A stretch of DNA of 39,556 nt from contig CAJFNY010000056.1 of assembly GCA_904395865.1 (NCBI GenBank), forward strand, positions 1 to 39,556, given 5' to 3'. The first letter of the stretch is position 1. The number at the start of each line of letters is the position of its first letter. Below the pieces are notes generated by a model, which saw nothing but the letters and a program-made list of their open reading frames with translations, was not told where the DNA came from and did no database searches. The position numbers were made by a program, and so were the translations under genes. This DNA comes from an uncultured Oscillospiraceae bacterium (GTDB lineage: Bacteria; Bacillota; Clostridia; Oscillospirales; Oscillospiraceae). Of this stretch, positions 30,057-39,409 are shown piece after piece.

Positions 30057-31131
30057 GGTCGGCGGCCTCCTTTTCAGACTTCCGGCCGAGCGTGCTCCGG
30101 ATCCGGCCGAAGAACGCCCGCAGGGTGGGATTGTTGGTGGCCAGCATCACGAGGATCAGTACGATGGCGTAGACGAGCATCCGGTAGTCGGCGAAGCTGC
30201 GCAGCGCCTCGGGCAGGATCGTCAGAGCCGCCGCGGCGATGATGGAGCCCCAGATGTTGCCCAGGCCGCCCAGCACCACGAACACCAGCACCAGGATTGA
30301 CGTGTTGAAGTCGAACCGGCTGGAGACGAGCGTCGCGTAGTTCAGGCCGTACAGGGTGCCGGCAGCGCCGGCCAGGGCCGCCGAGACGATGAACGCCATC
30401 AGCTTGTACTTGGTGATCGGAATGCCGACGCTCTCGGCGGCGATGCGGTTGTCCCGCAGGGCCATGATGGCTCTGCCGGAGCGGCTGCGGATCAGATTGA
30501 GCACGACGAACAGCGTGATGAGGATCAGGATGAAGCCCGCCGGGAAGCTGGCAATCTTCGTGACGACGGCGCCCTGGGCGCCCTTGATGATCTCGATGCC
30601 GTTGTCGCTGAGGCCCAGGGCGCTCATGGTCGTGGTGCCCCGGATGTTGAAAGCAATGTGCAGGCCGTTCTCGTCGTAGCCCACCAGCAGGCAGTTGATG
30701 AGCTCCTTGATGATCTCGCCGAAGGCCAGGGTGACGATGGCCAGGTAGTCGCCCCGGAGCCGCAGCACCGGCACGCCAACCAGGAAGCCGGCGATGGCCG
30801 CGCAGATGGCGCCGATGACCATGGCCACGGCCAGACGGACCGGTGCCAGCGGGATGGACGCCTGCAGGCTCTGGGCCGCGATGATGCCGGCGAAGGCGCC
30901 GACGCTCATGAAGCCGGCGTGGCCGAGGCTCAGCTCGCCCAGGATGCCGACGGTCAGGTTCAGGGAGACGGCCATGACCACGTAGCAGCAGATGGGGATC
31001 AGCTGGCCCTCCAGGGAGTTGGACAGCGCCCCCTGCTGCTGGAGCAGGAACAGCACGACGAACGCAATCGTCACGCCGATGTACGTGGCGTAGTTGGCCA
31101 CCGTACCGCGCTTGACGGAAAGTCTCTTCAT
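30049..31131 (-). CDS. livM: Branched-chain amino acid-type ABC permease LivM
   Basis: About 360 residues with around ten membrane helices. The family core is present: GILGELSLGHAGFMSVGAFA near 63, FLVGVPVLRLRGDYLAIVTL near 115, GRAIMALRDNRIAAESVGI near 220 (the EAA-like coupling loop) and FVVLGGLGNIWGSIIAAAAL. I chose the ATG at 31129-31131 with GAGGTGG upstream over the GTG three codons earlier. It starts 10 bases after the livH stop. LivM pairs with LivH to form the pore. The C-terminal tail is basic. Confidence 0.92.
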   Translation of the reverse strand: MKRLSVKRGTVANYATYIGVTIAFVVLFLLQQQGALSNSLEGQLIPICCYVVMAVSLNLTVGILGELSLGHAGFMSVGAFAGIIAAQSLQASIPLAPVRLAVAMVIGAICAAIAGFLVGVPVLRLRGDYLAIVTLAFGEIIKELINCLLVGYDENGLHIAFNIRGTTTMSALGLSDNGIEIIKGAQGAVVTKIASFPAGFILILITLFVVLNLIRSRSGRAIMALRDNRIAAESVGIPITKYKLMAFIVSAALAGAAGTLYGLNYATLVSSRFDFNTSILVLVFVVLGGLGNIWGSIIAAAALTILPEALRSFADYRMLVYAIVLILVMLATNNPTLRAFFGRIRSTLGRKSEKEAADHE

Positions 31132-31141
31132 GGCGCCCACC

Positions 31142-32020
31142 TCACACTTTCTCCGTGACCTGCTTGCCCAGCAGGCCCGCAGGCTTGACCAGCAGCACGA
31201 CGATCAGCACCGCAAAGACGATGGCGTTGGCCAGGCCCGAGACGTACGCCCGGGCCAGCGACTCGATGATGCCCAGCAGCAGCCCGCCCAGGAACGCGCC
31301 GGGGATGGAGCCGATGCCGCCGAACACCGCGGCGGTGAACGCCTTGATGCCGGGCATGGAGCCGGTGGTGGGCTGCAGCGTCGGCGAGAAGGAGCACAGC
31401 AGCACACCGGCCACGGCCGCCAGGGCCGAGCCAATGGCGAAGGTCATGGAGATGGTCCGGTTGACGTTGATGCCCATCAGCTGGGCCGCGCCCTTGTCCT
31501 CGGAGCAGGCGCGCATGGCCTTGCCCATCTTCGTCTTTCCGGTGAACCACATGAGGAGCACCATGATGACGATGCACGCCAGGATCGTCACCAGCGCCTC
31601 GCCGGAGACGCGCAGCGCGCCGCCGAACAGCGTCAGTCCGTCGATGCTCACCACGGAGGTGAAGCTCTTGGGCGTGGCGCCCCAGATCAGCTGGGCCGCG
31701 TTCTGCAGGAAGTAGCTGACGCCGATGGCCGTGATCAGTACGGCCAGGGAGCCGGCCTGCCGCAGCGGGCGGTACGCCAGGCCCTCGATGATGATGCCCA
31801 GCACCGTGCAGAAGGCCATGGCCAGCACCACCGCCAGCAGTGGCGGCAGGCCCAGGTACGTGGTGCAGCAGAAGGAAATGTACGCGCCCACCATGATGAC
31901 GTCGCCGTGAGCGAAGTTCAGCATCTTCGCAATGCCGTAGACCATCGTATAGCCCAGGGCGATGATGGCGTAGACGCTGCCCAGGCTGATGCCGCTGATC
32001 AGGTGCTGAAGATACACCAT
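31142..32020 (-). CDS. livH: Branched-chain amino acid-type ABC permease LivH
   Basis: About 292 residues with around eight membrane helices: ISGISLGSVYAIIALGYTMV, IAKMLNFAHGDVIMVGAYIS, LIEGLAYRPLRQAG-like YRPLRQAGSLAVLITAIGVS, GKAMRACSEDKGAAQLMGIN (coupling loop) and AFTAAVFGGIGSIPGAFLGG. The ATG at 32018-32020 has AGAGGT about 10 bases upstream and is preferred; the GTG at 32030-32032 abuts the same GAGG and cannot use it well. It follows the binding-protein gene after a 169-base gap filled with hairpins. Confidence 0.92.
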   Translation of the reverse strand: MVYLQHLISGISLGSVYAIIALGYTMVYGIAKMLNFAHGDVIMVGAYISFCCTTYLGLPPLLAVVLAMAFCTVLGIIIEGLAYRPLRQAGSLAVLITAIGVSYFLQNAAQLIWGATPKSFTSVVSIDGLTLFGGALRVSGEALVTILACIVIMVLLMWFTGKTKMGKAMRACSEDKGAAQLMGINVNRTISMTFAIGSALAAVAGVLLCSFSPTLQPTTGSMPGIKAFTAAVFGGIGSIPGAFLGGLLLGIIESLARAYVSGLANAIVFAVLIVVLLVKPAGLLGKQVTEKV

Positions 32021-32088
32021 AATTGTTGACACCTCTTTCTCGTGGAAGCATCCTCCGGGAGAAGCCTCCGGCCGCGCGGCGGCCGCCG

Positions 32089-32162
32089 GCTCCCGGCCTG
32101 TCGGGGCAGTCCGGGCGGGCAGTCCCGACAGGCCGGGAGCTGCCGCGGCACGCCGCGGCAGC
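32089..32162. repeat. Hairpin cluster between left liv binding protein and livH
   Basis: A perfect 17-bp stem (32089-32105 with 32124-32140, 18-base loop) is followed at once by an 11-bp stem with a 2-base loop (GCTGCCGCGGC at 32139-32149 with 32152-32162). A third GC-rich self-complementary stretch lies at about 32069-32088. No T tract follows. Such structures between a binding-protein gene and its permease genes commonly stabilise the upstream mRNA end or lower downstream expression. Confidence 0.8.
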
Positions 32163-32189
32163 TTCCCGGCCGGGGAAACCGATTTGAAC

Positions 32190-33449
32190 TTAACCCATCA
32201 TGACGTACACGCCGTTCTCGATGACGGCGGCCAGGGGCTCCTTGTCCACCTCGCCGGTGGCCTGCCACGTCATCTCGCCGCCGCCGCTGGTCAGGCCGGA
32301 AACGGAGATGGTGGGCATGACCGGGATCAGCGCCTCGCAGATCTCCTCGGGGGACATGTCGGCGGTGACGCCGGCCGCCTCGATGGCAGCCTTCAGGATG
32401 TACATGCCGTCGTATGCGTCGGCCGCGAACTGGTTGGGCAGCTCGCCGAACCGCTCCTCATACGCGGCGGTGAAGGCCTGGCTGGCCTCATCCTCGGAGT
32501 AGGCGGAGAACGGGGTCAGCAGCATGACGCCCTCGGCCAGGGAGGTGTCGAAGCCCTCCACGGTCAGGATGCCGTCCATGCCGTCCACGCCGAAGAACGT
32601 GGGCGCGAAGCCCATGTCGTTGGCCTGGCGCAGGATGACGGAGGCCGGGGTGTAGTAAATGGGCAGGAACAGCAGGTCCACGTTGGCCGCCTGGGCCTCC
32701 GTCAGCTGGACGGAGAAGTCGGTCTGGGTGCCCTCCTGGAAGACGCCGGTGTAGGCGATGTTCAGGCCCTGGGCCTCCGCCTCGGCCACGAAGCTCTCGT
32801 AGATGCCGGTGGAGTAGGCGTCGTCGTTCTTATAGATGATGCCGATGTTCTCGCCCAGGCTGTTCTCCGCGATGTACTGGGCGGACTTGAGGCCCTGGTT
32901 GGGGTCGGTGAAGCAGACCTGGAAGACGTTGTCCCTGCCGGAGAGCACGTCGGTGCTGGAGGCGGAGGGGGTCAGGGTGAAGATGCGGTCCGCGTTCGTC
33001 TCCGCGGCCACGGCGATGCACGGGGCCGTGGTGACGGTGCCCAGCAGGATCTGCATGCCCCAGTCCTTCAGGGTGTTGTACGCGTTGACGGACGTCTCCA
33101 CCACGTTGGCGTCATCCTCAGGCTGGACTTCAAACTGGATGCCGCCCAGGGCGTTGATCTCCTCGGCAGCCAGCTGGGCCGCGTTGGCAACGGCCGAGCC
33201 GTAGATGGCGGCGCCGCCGGTGGTCGGGCCGATGACGCCGATCTTGAAGGTGCCGGAGGCGGTTCCGCCGCCGGTGGTGCCCGCATCCTCCTCGGATCCG
33301 GTGTCAGTGGCGGCGTCGGTATCCGTAGCGCCGGTGTCGGTGGAACCGGTGGAGTCCGTGGAGGGCTCCGTGGTCGTGTCGCTGCCGCAGGCCGTCAGGC
33401 AGCCGAAGGCCATCAGGCAGGCCAGCAGGAGGCAGATGACTTTTTTCAT
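32190..33449 (-). CDS. Branched-chain amino acid-type binding lipoprotein (left operon)
   Basis: A 419-residue lipoprotein. The lipobox LTAC puts the lipid on C21. A long Thr/Asp/Ser/Gly linker runs to about residue 65. The two-lobe Peripla_BP_6 domain follows: FKIGVIGPTTGGAAIYGSAV, AAEEINALGGIQFEVQPEDD, ILLGTVTTAPCIAVAAETNA and IGIIYKNDDAYSTGIYESFV. These are LivJ/LivK/AmiC-type features. AAGGAG lies 9 bases before the ATG. No good promoter lies directly upstream, so it is probably transcribed from 33849-33877 through a leader with two hairpins and a small ORF. The ligand is not predictable from motifs. Confidence 0.93.
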   Translation of the reverse strand: MKKVICLLLACLMAFGCLTACGSDTTTEPSTDSTGSTDTGATDTDAATDTGSEEDAGTTGGGTASGTFKIGVIGPTTGGAAIYGSAVANAAQLAAEEINALGGIQFEVQPEDDANVVETSVNAYNTLKDWGMQILLGTVTTAPCIAVAAETNADRIFTLTPSASSTDVLSGRDNVFQVCFTDPNQGLKSAQYIAENSLGENIGIIYKNDDAYSTGIYESFVAEAEAQGLNIAYTGVFQEGTQTDFSVQLTEAQAANVDLLFLPIYYTPASVILRQANDMGFAPTFFGVDGMDGILTVEGFDTSLAEGVMLLTPFSAYSEDEASQAFTAAYEERFGELPNQFAADAYDGMYILKAAIEAAGVTADMSPEEICEALIPVMPTISVSGLTSGGGEMTWQATGEVDKEPLAAVIENGVYVMMG

Positions 33450-33494
33450 TTTCGCGTTTCTCCTTTACTTGTGGTTTACAGTCGTCAGCTTATG

Positions 33495-33530
33495 GAAAAA
33501 GCCGGCCCCGCCCGACGGACGGGACCGGCT
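33495..33530 (-). terminator. Intrinsic terminator in the left liv leader
   Basis: On the minus strand, AGCCGG and CCCG (with one mismatch between them) pair with CGGG and CCGGCT around a 9-base loop, then TTTT. It lies 12 bases after the 82-codon ORF and 46 bases before the binding-protein ATG, so it can act as an attenuator. Confidence 0.7.
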
Positions 33531-33542
33531 GACTGACCGAAA

Positions 33543-33791
33543 TCAGGTCGCGCGGCGCACCATCGCAGGGCTGATGCACGTGCCGGCCAGCAGAGCCGGC
33601 AGGCTTACAGGCAGAATGGAACCGGAAAGCAGGCAGCCGCACAGCAGCGCCGCAATTACAAAAATGGACCCTGCCGCTACGGCAGCGTCCATCCCGGTAA
33701 TTCGAAAGAAGGCGGCGCAGGAAGGGCATGCGGAAGCAGCCGCTGCAGCCGCAGAGGCATCTGTGTGCTGAGAAGTCCGAAAACCAGACAT
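33543..33791 (-). CDS. Small hypothetical membrane protein (82 residues) or leader ORF
   Basis: Unrecognised. An ATG preceded by AAGGGAG 8 bases upstream opens 82 codons. An N-terminal polar, Ala-rich part (with CPSC near residue 22) is followed by two hydrophobic stretches, AAVAAGSIFVIAALLCGCLL and ILPVSLPALLAGTC. A small inner-membrane protein is possible. It has its own strong promoter upstream (33849-33877) and an intrinsic terminator directly downstream, which is the layout of an autonomous small gene or of an attenuated leader of the liv operon. Codon use looks less GC-biased than in its neighbours, and part of it (33658-33690) also folds into a terminator-like hairpin, so a structured RNA is the main alternative. 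Confidence 0.45.
   Translation of the reverse strand: MSGFRTSQHTDASAAAAAASACPSCAAFFRITGMDAAVAAGSIFVIAALLCGCLLSGSILPVSLPALLAGTCISPAMVRRAT
33658..33690 (-). terminator. Terminator-like hairpin inside the leader ORF
   Basis: On the minus strand, GGAC-GCTGCCG-TAG-CGGCAG-GGTCC folds as a strong hairpin and is followed by ATTTTTG. It lies within the 82-codon ORF and would truncate the transcript if active. Confidence 0.45.
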
Positions 33792-33848
33792 TCTGACCGC
33801 TCCCTTCCAAAACTTTCCCCCGGCCGTCTGGCCGTCCGGGATGTGCTA

Positions 33849-33877
33849 ATCATATGCCTTTTCTGCACCGGTGTCAA
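33849..33877 (-). promoter_or_regulatory. Promoter of the left liv leader
   Basis: On the minus strand, TTGACA (33872-33877) and TATGAT (33849-33854) are 17 bases apart. It lies about 400 bases before the binding-protein ATG. Confidence 0.8.
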
Positions 33878-34275
33878 CGGAAATTGTGAATATGATTTTA
33901 CGAATGTCGCAATTGCTTTTTGTCAAAATGCACAATTTCGGCCATTCTATTTTGTTTGTTCATGATACTATTAGTCTTTCTCATGTTCCAGCATTCGAGC
34001 CGCATCCGCCCTCAGCAGCCGGAAATTCGTCCGCGACATGCGGACAAACCGCCCGCTTTTCCCCCTTTTCCGCCCCGGATTCTGCCGCCGGAATGTCAGT
34101 TTTCGCGCTGTTACAGCTGTATATGCCGCCGGTCATGCCGCCCGGACTGCCGCCGTTCTGCAGCTCTCAACGCCGCCGGATCGGGATTTGGCTGCGCCAG
34201 GCCGCTCATTTTTTGTATATATTGCACAGAATCGCAGAGAAAATTTCGTAAACAGCTTCCTTCTTCACAGTTTTC
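33878..34275. other. Gene-free core of the divergent liv intergenic region
   Basis: No gene is supported in these roughly 400 bases. Open frames on the plus strand (for example 33920-34309) have no ribosome site and no family resemblance, and they run across the promoter. The composition is visibly more A/T-rich at both ends. A perfect 8-base palindrome GCAATTGC lies at 33909-33916, upstream of the left promoter, and the same GCAATT word recurs at the right promoter. Confidence 0.6.
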
Positions 34276-34300
34276 TGCAATTTGCAAACTGGGAATTGCA
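34276..34300. promoter_or_regulatory. Inverted repeat overlapping the right liv promoter
   Basis: TGCAATT (34276-34282) and AATTGCA (34294-34300) form a perfect 7-bp inverted repeat with an 11-base spacer. It overlaps the -35, so a bound protein would repress. The regulator is not in the window. Confidence 0.5.
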
Positions 34301-34324
34301 TTTGAATAAAAGCTCTTGTATAAT
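34296..34324 (+). promoter_or_regulatory. Promoter of the right liv operon
   Basis: TTGCAT (34296-34301) and TATAAT (34319-34324) have a 17-base spacer. The leader of about 100 bases contains small hairpins (CCGGATCTTCGGTCCGG near 34395-34411) but no clear riboswitch. Confidence 0.75.
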
Positions 34325-34432
34325 AAATAATTACAACACATGCCGCGCGATGCGCACAGTTGTCCTTGTATTGCGGACACCTCGGCATGACACTGCCGGA
34401 TCTTCGGTCCGGTATGAGAAGGAGAATGGAAA

Positions 34433-35644
34433 ATGAAAAAGCTCATCAGTCTGTTCCTCGCACTGGTGCTGGCGCTGGGCTGCCTGGCCGGCTGCTCCAG
34501 CGGCACGGACACCGATGCGCCGGCCGCCGACGGCGCGGGTACCGACAGCGGCGCCACCGCCGACAACGTGGTGCGCATCGGCGTCTTTGAGCCCGCCTCC
34601 GGCGACAACGGCGCCGGAGGCAAGCAGGAGACCCTGGGCATCCAGTACGGCCTGGCCGTGCAGCCCACCGTGGAGATCGGCGGCACTGAGTATACGGTGG
34701 AGCTCGTCTACGCCGACAACCAGTCCGCCAACGACAAGGCCATCTCCGCCGCCCAGACCCTCGTCAGCGCCGGCGTCAGCGTGGTGCTCGGCTCCTACGG
34801 CTCCGGCGTGTCCATTGCCGCCTCCGACGTGTTCGGCGACAACGGCATCCCGGCCATCGGCGTCACCTGCACCAACCCGCAGGTCACGGCCGGCAACGAG
34901 CACTACTTCCGCGTCTGCTTCATCGAGTCGTTCCAGGGGCCGGTGCTGGCCAACTTCGCCAAGTCCCTGGGCGCCACCCGGGCCTACTGCCTGGCCAAGC
35001 AGGGCGACGACTACTCCGTGGGCCTGTGCAACTACTTTATGGAGGCCTTCGGCGAGGCCGACTGCTTCTATGAGACGTTCCCCGAGGGCACCAGCGACTT
35101 CAGTACGTACGTGACGAACGCCAAGAACCAGGGCTGCAACGTGTTCTTCTCCCCCACCTCCACCGAGGCCGCGGCCCTGATCATCGACCAGGCCGCCACG
35201 CAGGACCTGGGCATGCCGATCCTGGCCGGCGACACCTGGGACTCCAACGTCATCGCCAACGCCGCCCAGGGCAAGAACAACATTGAAATCTACGTGACCA
35301 CCTTCTACCAGGAGGGCGGCGACCCGGAGTTCGACGAAGCCTTCCGCCAGTGGATCAACTCCGACGAGACGAACCTGGCCAACAACGGCGGCAACGACAT
35401 GGTCTCCGGCCTGTCCGTCATGGGCTACGACGCCTACTTCGTGGCGCTGGAGGCCCTGAAGGCCGCCGGGTCCACGGAGCCGGCCGACGTCATGGCGGCC
35501 CTGTGGGACGTCTCCTATGAGGGCGTCACCGGCCTGATCGAGTTCGATGAAATCGGCGACGCCGTCCGCAACGAGGCGTACGTCAAGCAGTGCAATACCG
35601 AGACCGGCCAGTGGGACTTCGTCGCCGTGCAGGGCGTCGAGTAA
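34433..35644 (+). CDS. Branched-chain amino acid-type binding lipoprotein (right operon)
   Basis: A 403-residue lipoprotein. The signal peptide MKKLISLFLALVLALGCLAG ends in a LAGC lipobox. A short Ala/Asp-rich linker follows, then the Peripla_BP_6 domain: VVRIGVFEPASGDNGAGGKQ, YADNQSANDKAISAAQTLVS, VVLGSYGSGVSIAASDVFGD and IPAIGVTCTNPQVTAGNEHY. LivJ/K-like, but clearly divergent from the left-hand copy and with a different ligand region, so a different substrate is likely. GAAGGAG precedes the ATG. It is the first gene of the plus-strand liv operon and is divergent from the left liv system. Confidence 0.93.
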   Translation: MKKLISLFLALVLALGCLAGCSSGTDTDAPAADGAGTDSGATADNVVRIGVFEPASGDNGAGGKQETLGIQYGLAVQPTVEIGGTEYTVELVYADNQSANDKAISAAQTLVSAGVSVVLGSYGSGVSIAASDVFGDNGIPAIGVTCTNPQVTAGNEHYFRVCFIESFQGPVLANFAKSLGATRAYCLAKQGDDYSVGLCNYFMEAFGEADCFYETFPEGTSDFSTYVTNAKNQGCNVFFSPTSTEAAALIIDQAATQDLGMPILAGDTWDSNVIANAAQGKNNIEIYVTTFYQEGGDPEFDEAFRQWINSDETNLANNGGNDMVSGLSVMGYDAYFVALEALKAAGSTEPADVMAALWDVSYEGVTGLIEFDEIGDAVRNEAYVKQCNTETGQWDFVAVQGVE

Positions 35645-35660
35645 TCGCACAGCGGATTCC

Positions 35661-35734
35661 ATGCGGGGGCTCCGGCCCCCGCATCCCGGCCCTTTGGCCG
35701 GCCTCGAAGGCGAAAGCGGGCTTCCGCCTTCGAG
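35661..35734. repeat. Hairpin cluster between right liv binding protein and livH
   Basis: Three hairpins in a row: ATGCGGGGGC (35661-35670) with GCCCCCGCAT (35675-35684); CCGGCC/GGCCGG around 35686-35702; and CTCGAAGGCG (35703-35712) with CGCCTTCGAG (35725-35734). No T tract follows. This is the same position as the cluster in the left operon, with unrelated sequence. Confidence 0.8.
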
Positions 35735-35766
35735 ACCGGTCAAGTGAGAAAGAAGGAGGTTCCTCC

Positions 35767-36693
35767 ATGGAGTTTTTCAACGCAAATCTGCCCTACCTGC
35801 TCTCGGGCATCTCGGTGGGCGGCCAGTACGCGCTGATTGCCATCGGCTACACCATGGTCTACGGCATTCTGCGGCTCATCAACTTCGCCCACGGCGACGT
35901 ATTCATGGTGGCCGGCCTGATGATGGTATATCTCTCCACGGCCGTGCCCATCTACGCAGCCATCCCGCTCGTCATCGTCCTGACCGTGCTGCTGGGCTTC
36001 GTCATCGAGAAGGTGGCCTACCAGCCCCTGCGCACGGCGCCGCGGATGTCCGTCATGATCTCGGCCATCGGTGTCAGCTACCTGCTGCAGAATCTGGCGC
36101 TCTACATCACCGGCGGCCTGAACCAGAATTATCCGGCCCTGCCCTGGATCTCCGACACCATCACCGTTTTCGGTGCCGCCACCAAGCGGGTCACGGTCAT
36201 CACGCCGTTCCTGACCATCGCCCTGGTCGTCGTCCTGGTGCTGCTCATCAACCACACGAAGATCGGTATGGCCATGCGCGCCGTGTCCCGGGATTTTGAG
36301 ACGAGCCAGCTCATGGGCATCAAGATCAACCGCGTCATCTCCGTGACCTTCGTCATCGGCTCCTTCCTGGCGGCCGTCGGCTCCATGCTCTACTTTTCCA
36401 ACTATCCCGGCGTCACGCCCACCGTGGGTGCCATGCCGGGCCTGAAGGCCTTCGTGGCTGCGGTGTTCGGCGGCATCGGCTCCGTGCCCGGCGCGGTGAT
36501 CGGCGCATTCCTCATCGGCATCTGTGAGAACATCATCAAGGCCCTGGACACGATCCTCATGCAGCTCGGCGTAATCCAGAGCGGCCTCGGCCTGGCCACC
36601 TTCTCCGACGCGTTTACGTTCGTGCTGCTGATCGTCGTCCTGGTGGCCAAACCCACGGGTCTCTTCGGCGAAAAGGCTACCGATAAGGTTTAA
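35767..36693 (+). CDS. livH: Branched-chain amino acid-type ABC permease LivH
   Basis: A 308-residue permease. Typical pieces are LLSGISVGGQYALIAIGYTM, ILRLINFAHGDVFMVAGLMM, EKVAYQPLRTAPRMSVMISA, GMAMRAVSRDFETSQLMGIK (coupling loop) and KAFVAAVFGGIGSVPGAVIG. It has about eight helices. AAGGAGG lies 7 bases before the ATG at 35767; the longer frame upstream is rejected as it covers the hairpins. It follows the binding-protein gene by 122 bases and precedes livM by 12. Confidence 0.93.
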   Translation: MEFFNANLPYLLSGISVGGQYALIAIGYTMVYGILRLINFAHGDVFMVAGLMMVYLSTAVPIYAAIPLVIVLTVLLGFVIEKVAYQPLRTAPRMSVMISAIGVSYLLQNLALYITGGLNQNYPALPWISDTITVFGAATKRVTVITPFLTIALVVVLVLLINHTKIGMAMRAVSRDFETSQLMGIKINRVISVTFVIGSFLAAVGSMLYFSNYPGVTPTVGAMPGLKAFVAAVFGGIGSVPGAVIGAFLIGICENIIKALDTILMQLGVIQSGLGLATFSDAFTFVLLIVVLVAKPTGLFGEKATDKV

Positions 36694-36705
36694 GGAGGCG
36701 AAACC

Positions 36706-37799
36706 ATGGAAGCAAAACGAAACCATACCGTGCTCATCACGGCCTTTTGCCTGCTGATCCTGTTCGCGCTGGCCGTCGTGCTGCAGACGCTGATCCCCGC
36801 CAGCTCCTCCTGGTCCATGCTGCTGACCGTGTTGCAGAAGGGCGCCGTCTACGCCCTGGTGGCCGTGTCCATGAACCTGCTCAACGGCTTCACGGGCCTG
36901 TTCTCCCTGGGCCAGGCCGGCTTCATGCTCCTCGGCGCCTACATCTATGCGGTGCTGACGATTCCGGTGGCGGACCGCGCCGGTGTCTACCAGTACTATG
37001 ACGGCGGCCTGATCCAGTTCTCACTTCCCTGGCCCCTGGCCCTGGTGCTGGCCGGCCTGGGTGCGGCCGTGATCGCCTATCTGATCGGCCTGCCGGTGCT
37101 GCGCCTGCGCAGCGACTACCTGGCCATCGCCACCCTCGGCTTCGCCGAGATCCTCCGGGCCATCTGCCAGTGGGACAAGCTCGGCCCCATCACCAACGGT
37201 TCCAACATTCTCCGGGACTACCCCCGCTTCAGCGCCATGAGCGCCGGCAGCATCAGCCTCTCCACGCTGGCGCCCGTGGTGATCGCGTCGATCTGTATCC
37301 TGTTCATCGTGCTGCTCATCAACTCCTCCTACGGCCGGGCCTTCAAGGCCATCCGGGAGGACGAGGTCGCCGCTGAGGCCATGGGCATCAACCTGTTCCG
37401 TCACAAGCAGCTGGCCTTCTGCATCAGCTCCTTCTTCGCCGGCATCGGCGGCGCCATGTACGCCATGTTCTCCGGCTCCGTCCAGGCGGCGCTGTTCCGG
37501 TCGTCCATGACGTACGAGCTGCTGCTGATCGTCGTCATCGGCGGCATCGGCTCCGTTACCGGCTCGGTGCTGGCCTCCTTCCTCTACATTGCCTGCTCCG
37601 AATGGTGGCTCCGCGGGCTGGACAGCGGTTCGTTCCTGGGCATTGAGGCCCCCGGCATCTTCCGCAGCGGCTTCCGTCTGGTGGTCTTTTCCGTCATCAT
37701 CATGATCTTCGTCCTGTTCTTCCGCCGCGGCATCATGGGCAACCGCGAGCTGCCGGACCTCTTCCGCCGGCGCCCCAAGTCCGGAAAGGAGGCGTCGAA

Positions 37800-37803
<4 letters not shown>
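36706..37803 (+). CDS. livM: Branched-chain amino acid-type ABC permease LivM
   Basis: A 365-residue permease with about ten helices. Core motifs are GFTGLFSLGQAGFMLLGAYI near 63, YLIGLPVLRLRSDYLAIATL near 124, GRAFKAIREDEVAAEAMGIN near 208 and IVVIGGIGSVTGSVLASFLY. AAGGAGG precedes the ATG. The C-terminus is basic (FRRRPKSGKEASK). It overlaps the livG start by 4 bases (ATGA), so they are translationally coupled. Confidence 0.93.
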
Positions 37804-38634
<831 letters not shown>

Positions 38635-38642
<8 letters not shown>

Positions 38643-39351
38643 TATTCTGGAAATCCGCGACCTGGTCGTCTCCTACGGCGGCATCGAGGCCGTCAAGGGC
38701 ATCTCGCTGGACGTACCCGAGGGGAAGATCGTCACCCTCATCGGCGCCAACGGCGCCGGCAAATCCACGACGCTGAAGGCCATCGCCGGCCTCGTCCGTC
38801 CGAAAAGCGCCTCCATCACCTTCTGCGGCGAGGAGCTCATCGGCAAGACCAGCGACCAGATCGTCGCCCGCGGCGTCACGCTGGTGCCGGAGGGCCGGCG
38901 GGTTTTTCCCAATCTGACCGTCCTGGAAAACCTGAAAATCGGCGCATACCTCCGGAAGGACGACCTGAAGGCCGATCTGGAGCACGTGTACGAGCTCTTT
39001 CCCCGGCTGAAGGAGCGTGCCTGGCAGCAGGCCGGTACGCTCTCCGGCGGTGAACAGCAGATGCTGGCCGTGGGCCGCGCGCTCATGTCGCAGCCGAAGC
39101 TCATCATGATGGACGAGCCCTCTCTGGGCCTCGCGCCGCTGGTGGTGAAGGACATCTTTGAGATCATCCGCACCATCAACCAGCAGGGAATCACCGTCCT
39201 GCTCATCGAGCAGAACGCCAACATGGCCCTGAAAACCGCCGATTTGGGCTACGTGATGGAGACCGGTCGCATCACCCTCCACGGCACCGGAGCGGAGCTT
39301 TACGAAAACGAAACCATCAAGGAAGCATACCTGGGAAAAAAGCGGTCATAG
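38635..39351 (+). CDS. livF: Branched-chain amino acid-type ABC transporter ATPase LivF
   Basis: A 238-residue ATPase with Walker A IGANGAGKSTTLKAIAG near 36, signature LSGGEQQMLAVGRAL near 137, Walker B IIMMDEPSLGLAPLVVKD and VLLIEQNANMAL. The ATG at 38635 lies inside the last codons of livG. This is the final gene of the operon; a terminator follows 12 bases after the stop. Confidence 0.95.
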
Positions 39352-39363
39352 TCCTTTTTCTTT

Positions 39364-39399
39364 CAGAGCGCCGCCGCGTCCGGCGCTCTGTTCATTTTT
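39364..39399 (+). terminator. Terminator of the right liv operon
   Basis: CAGAGCGCCG (39364-39373) pairs perfectly with CGGCGCTCTG (39381-39390) around a 7-base loop, followed by TTCATTTTT. Confidence 0.88.
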
Positions 39400-39409
39400 G
39401 TTTCGACCG

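Noticed and set aside
32069-32162. An attachment site, REP element or mobile-element end
   Set aside because: The hairpins are not repeated elsewhere in the window, and there is no integrase, transposase or target duplication.
33495-33850. A T-box or other known amino-acid riboswitch before the left liv operon
   Set aside because: I see no T-box AGGGTGGNACCGCG core and no glycine, lysine or SAM aptamer core. Only hairpins and a small ORF are present.
33871-34436. Open frames in the divergent liv intergenic region (60-190 codons)
   Set aside because: No ribosome sites, low family resemblance and overlap with the promoter and inverted repeat. They appear to be chance frames.
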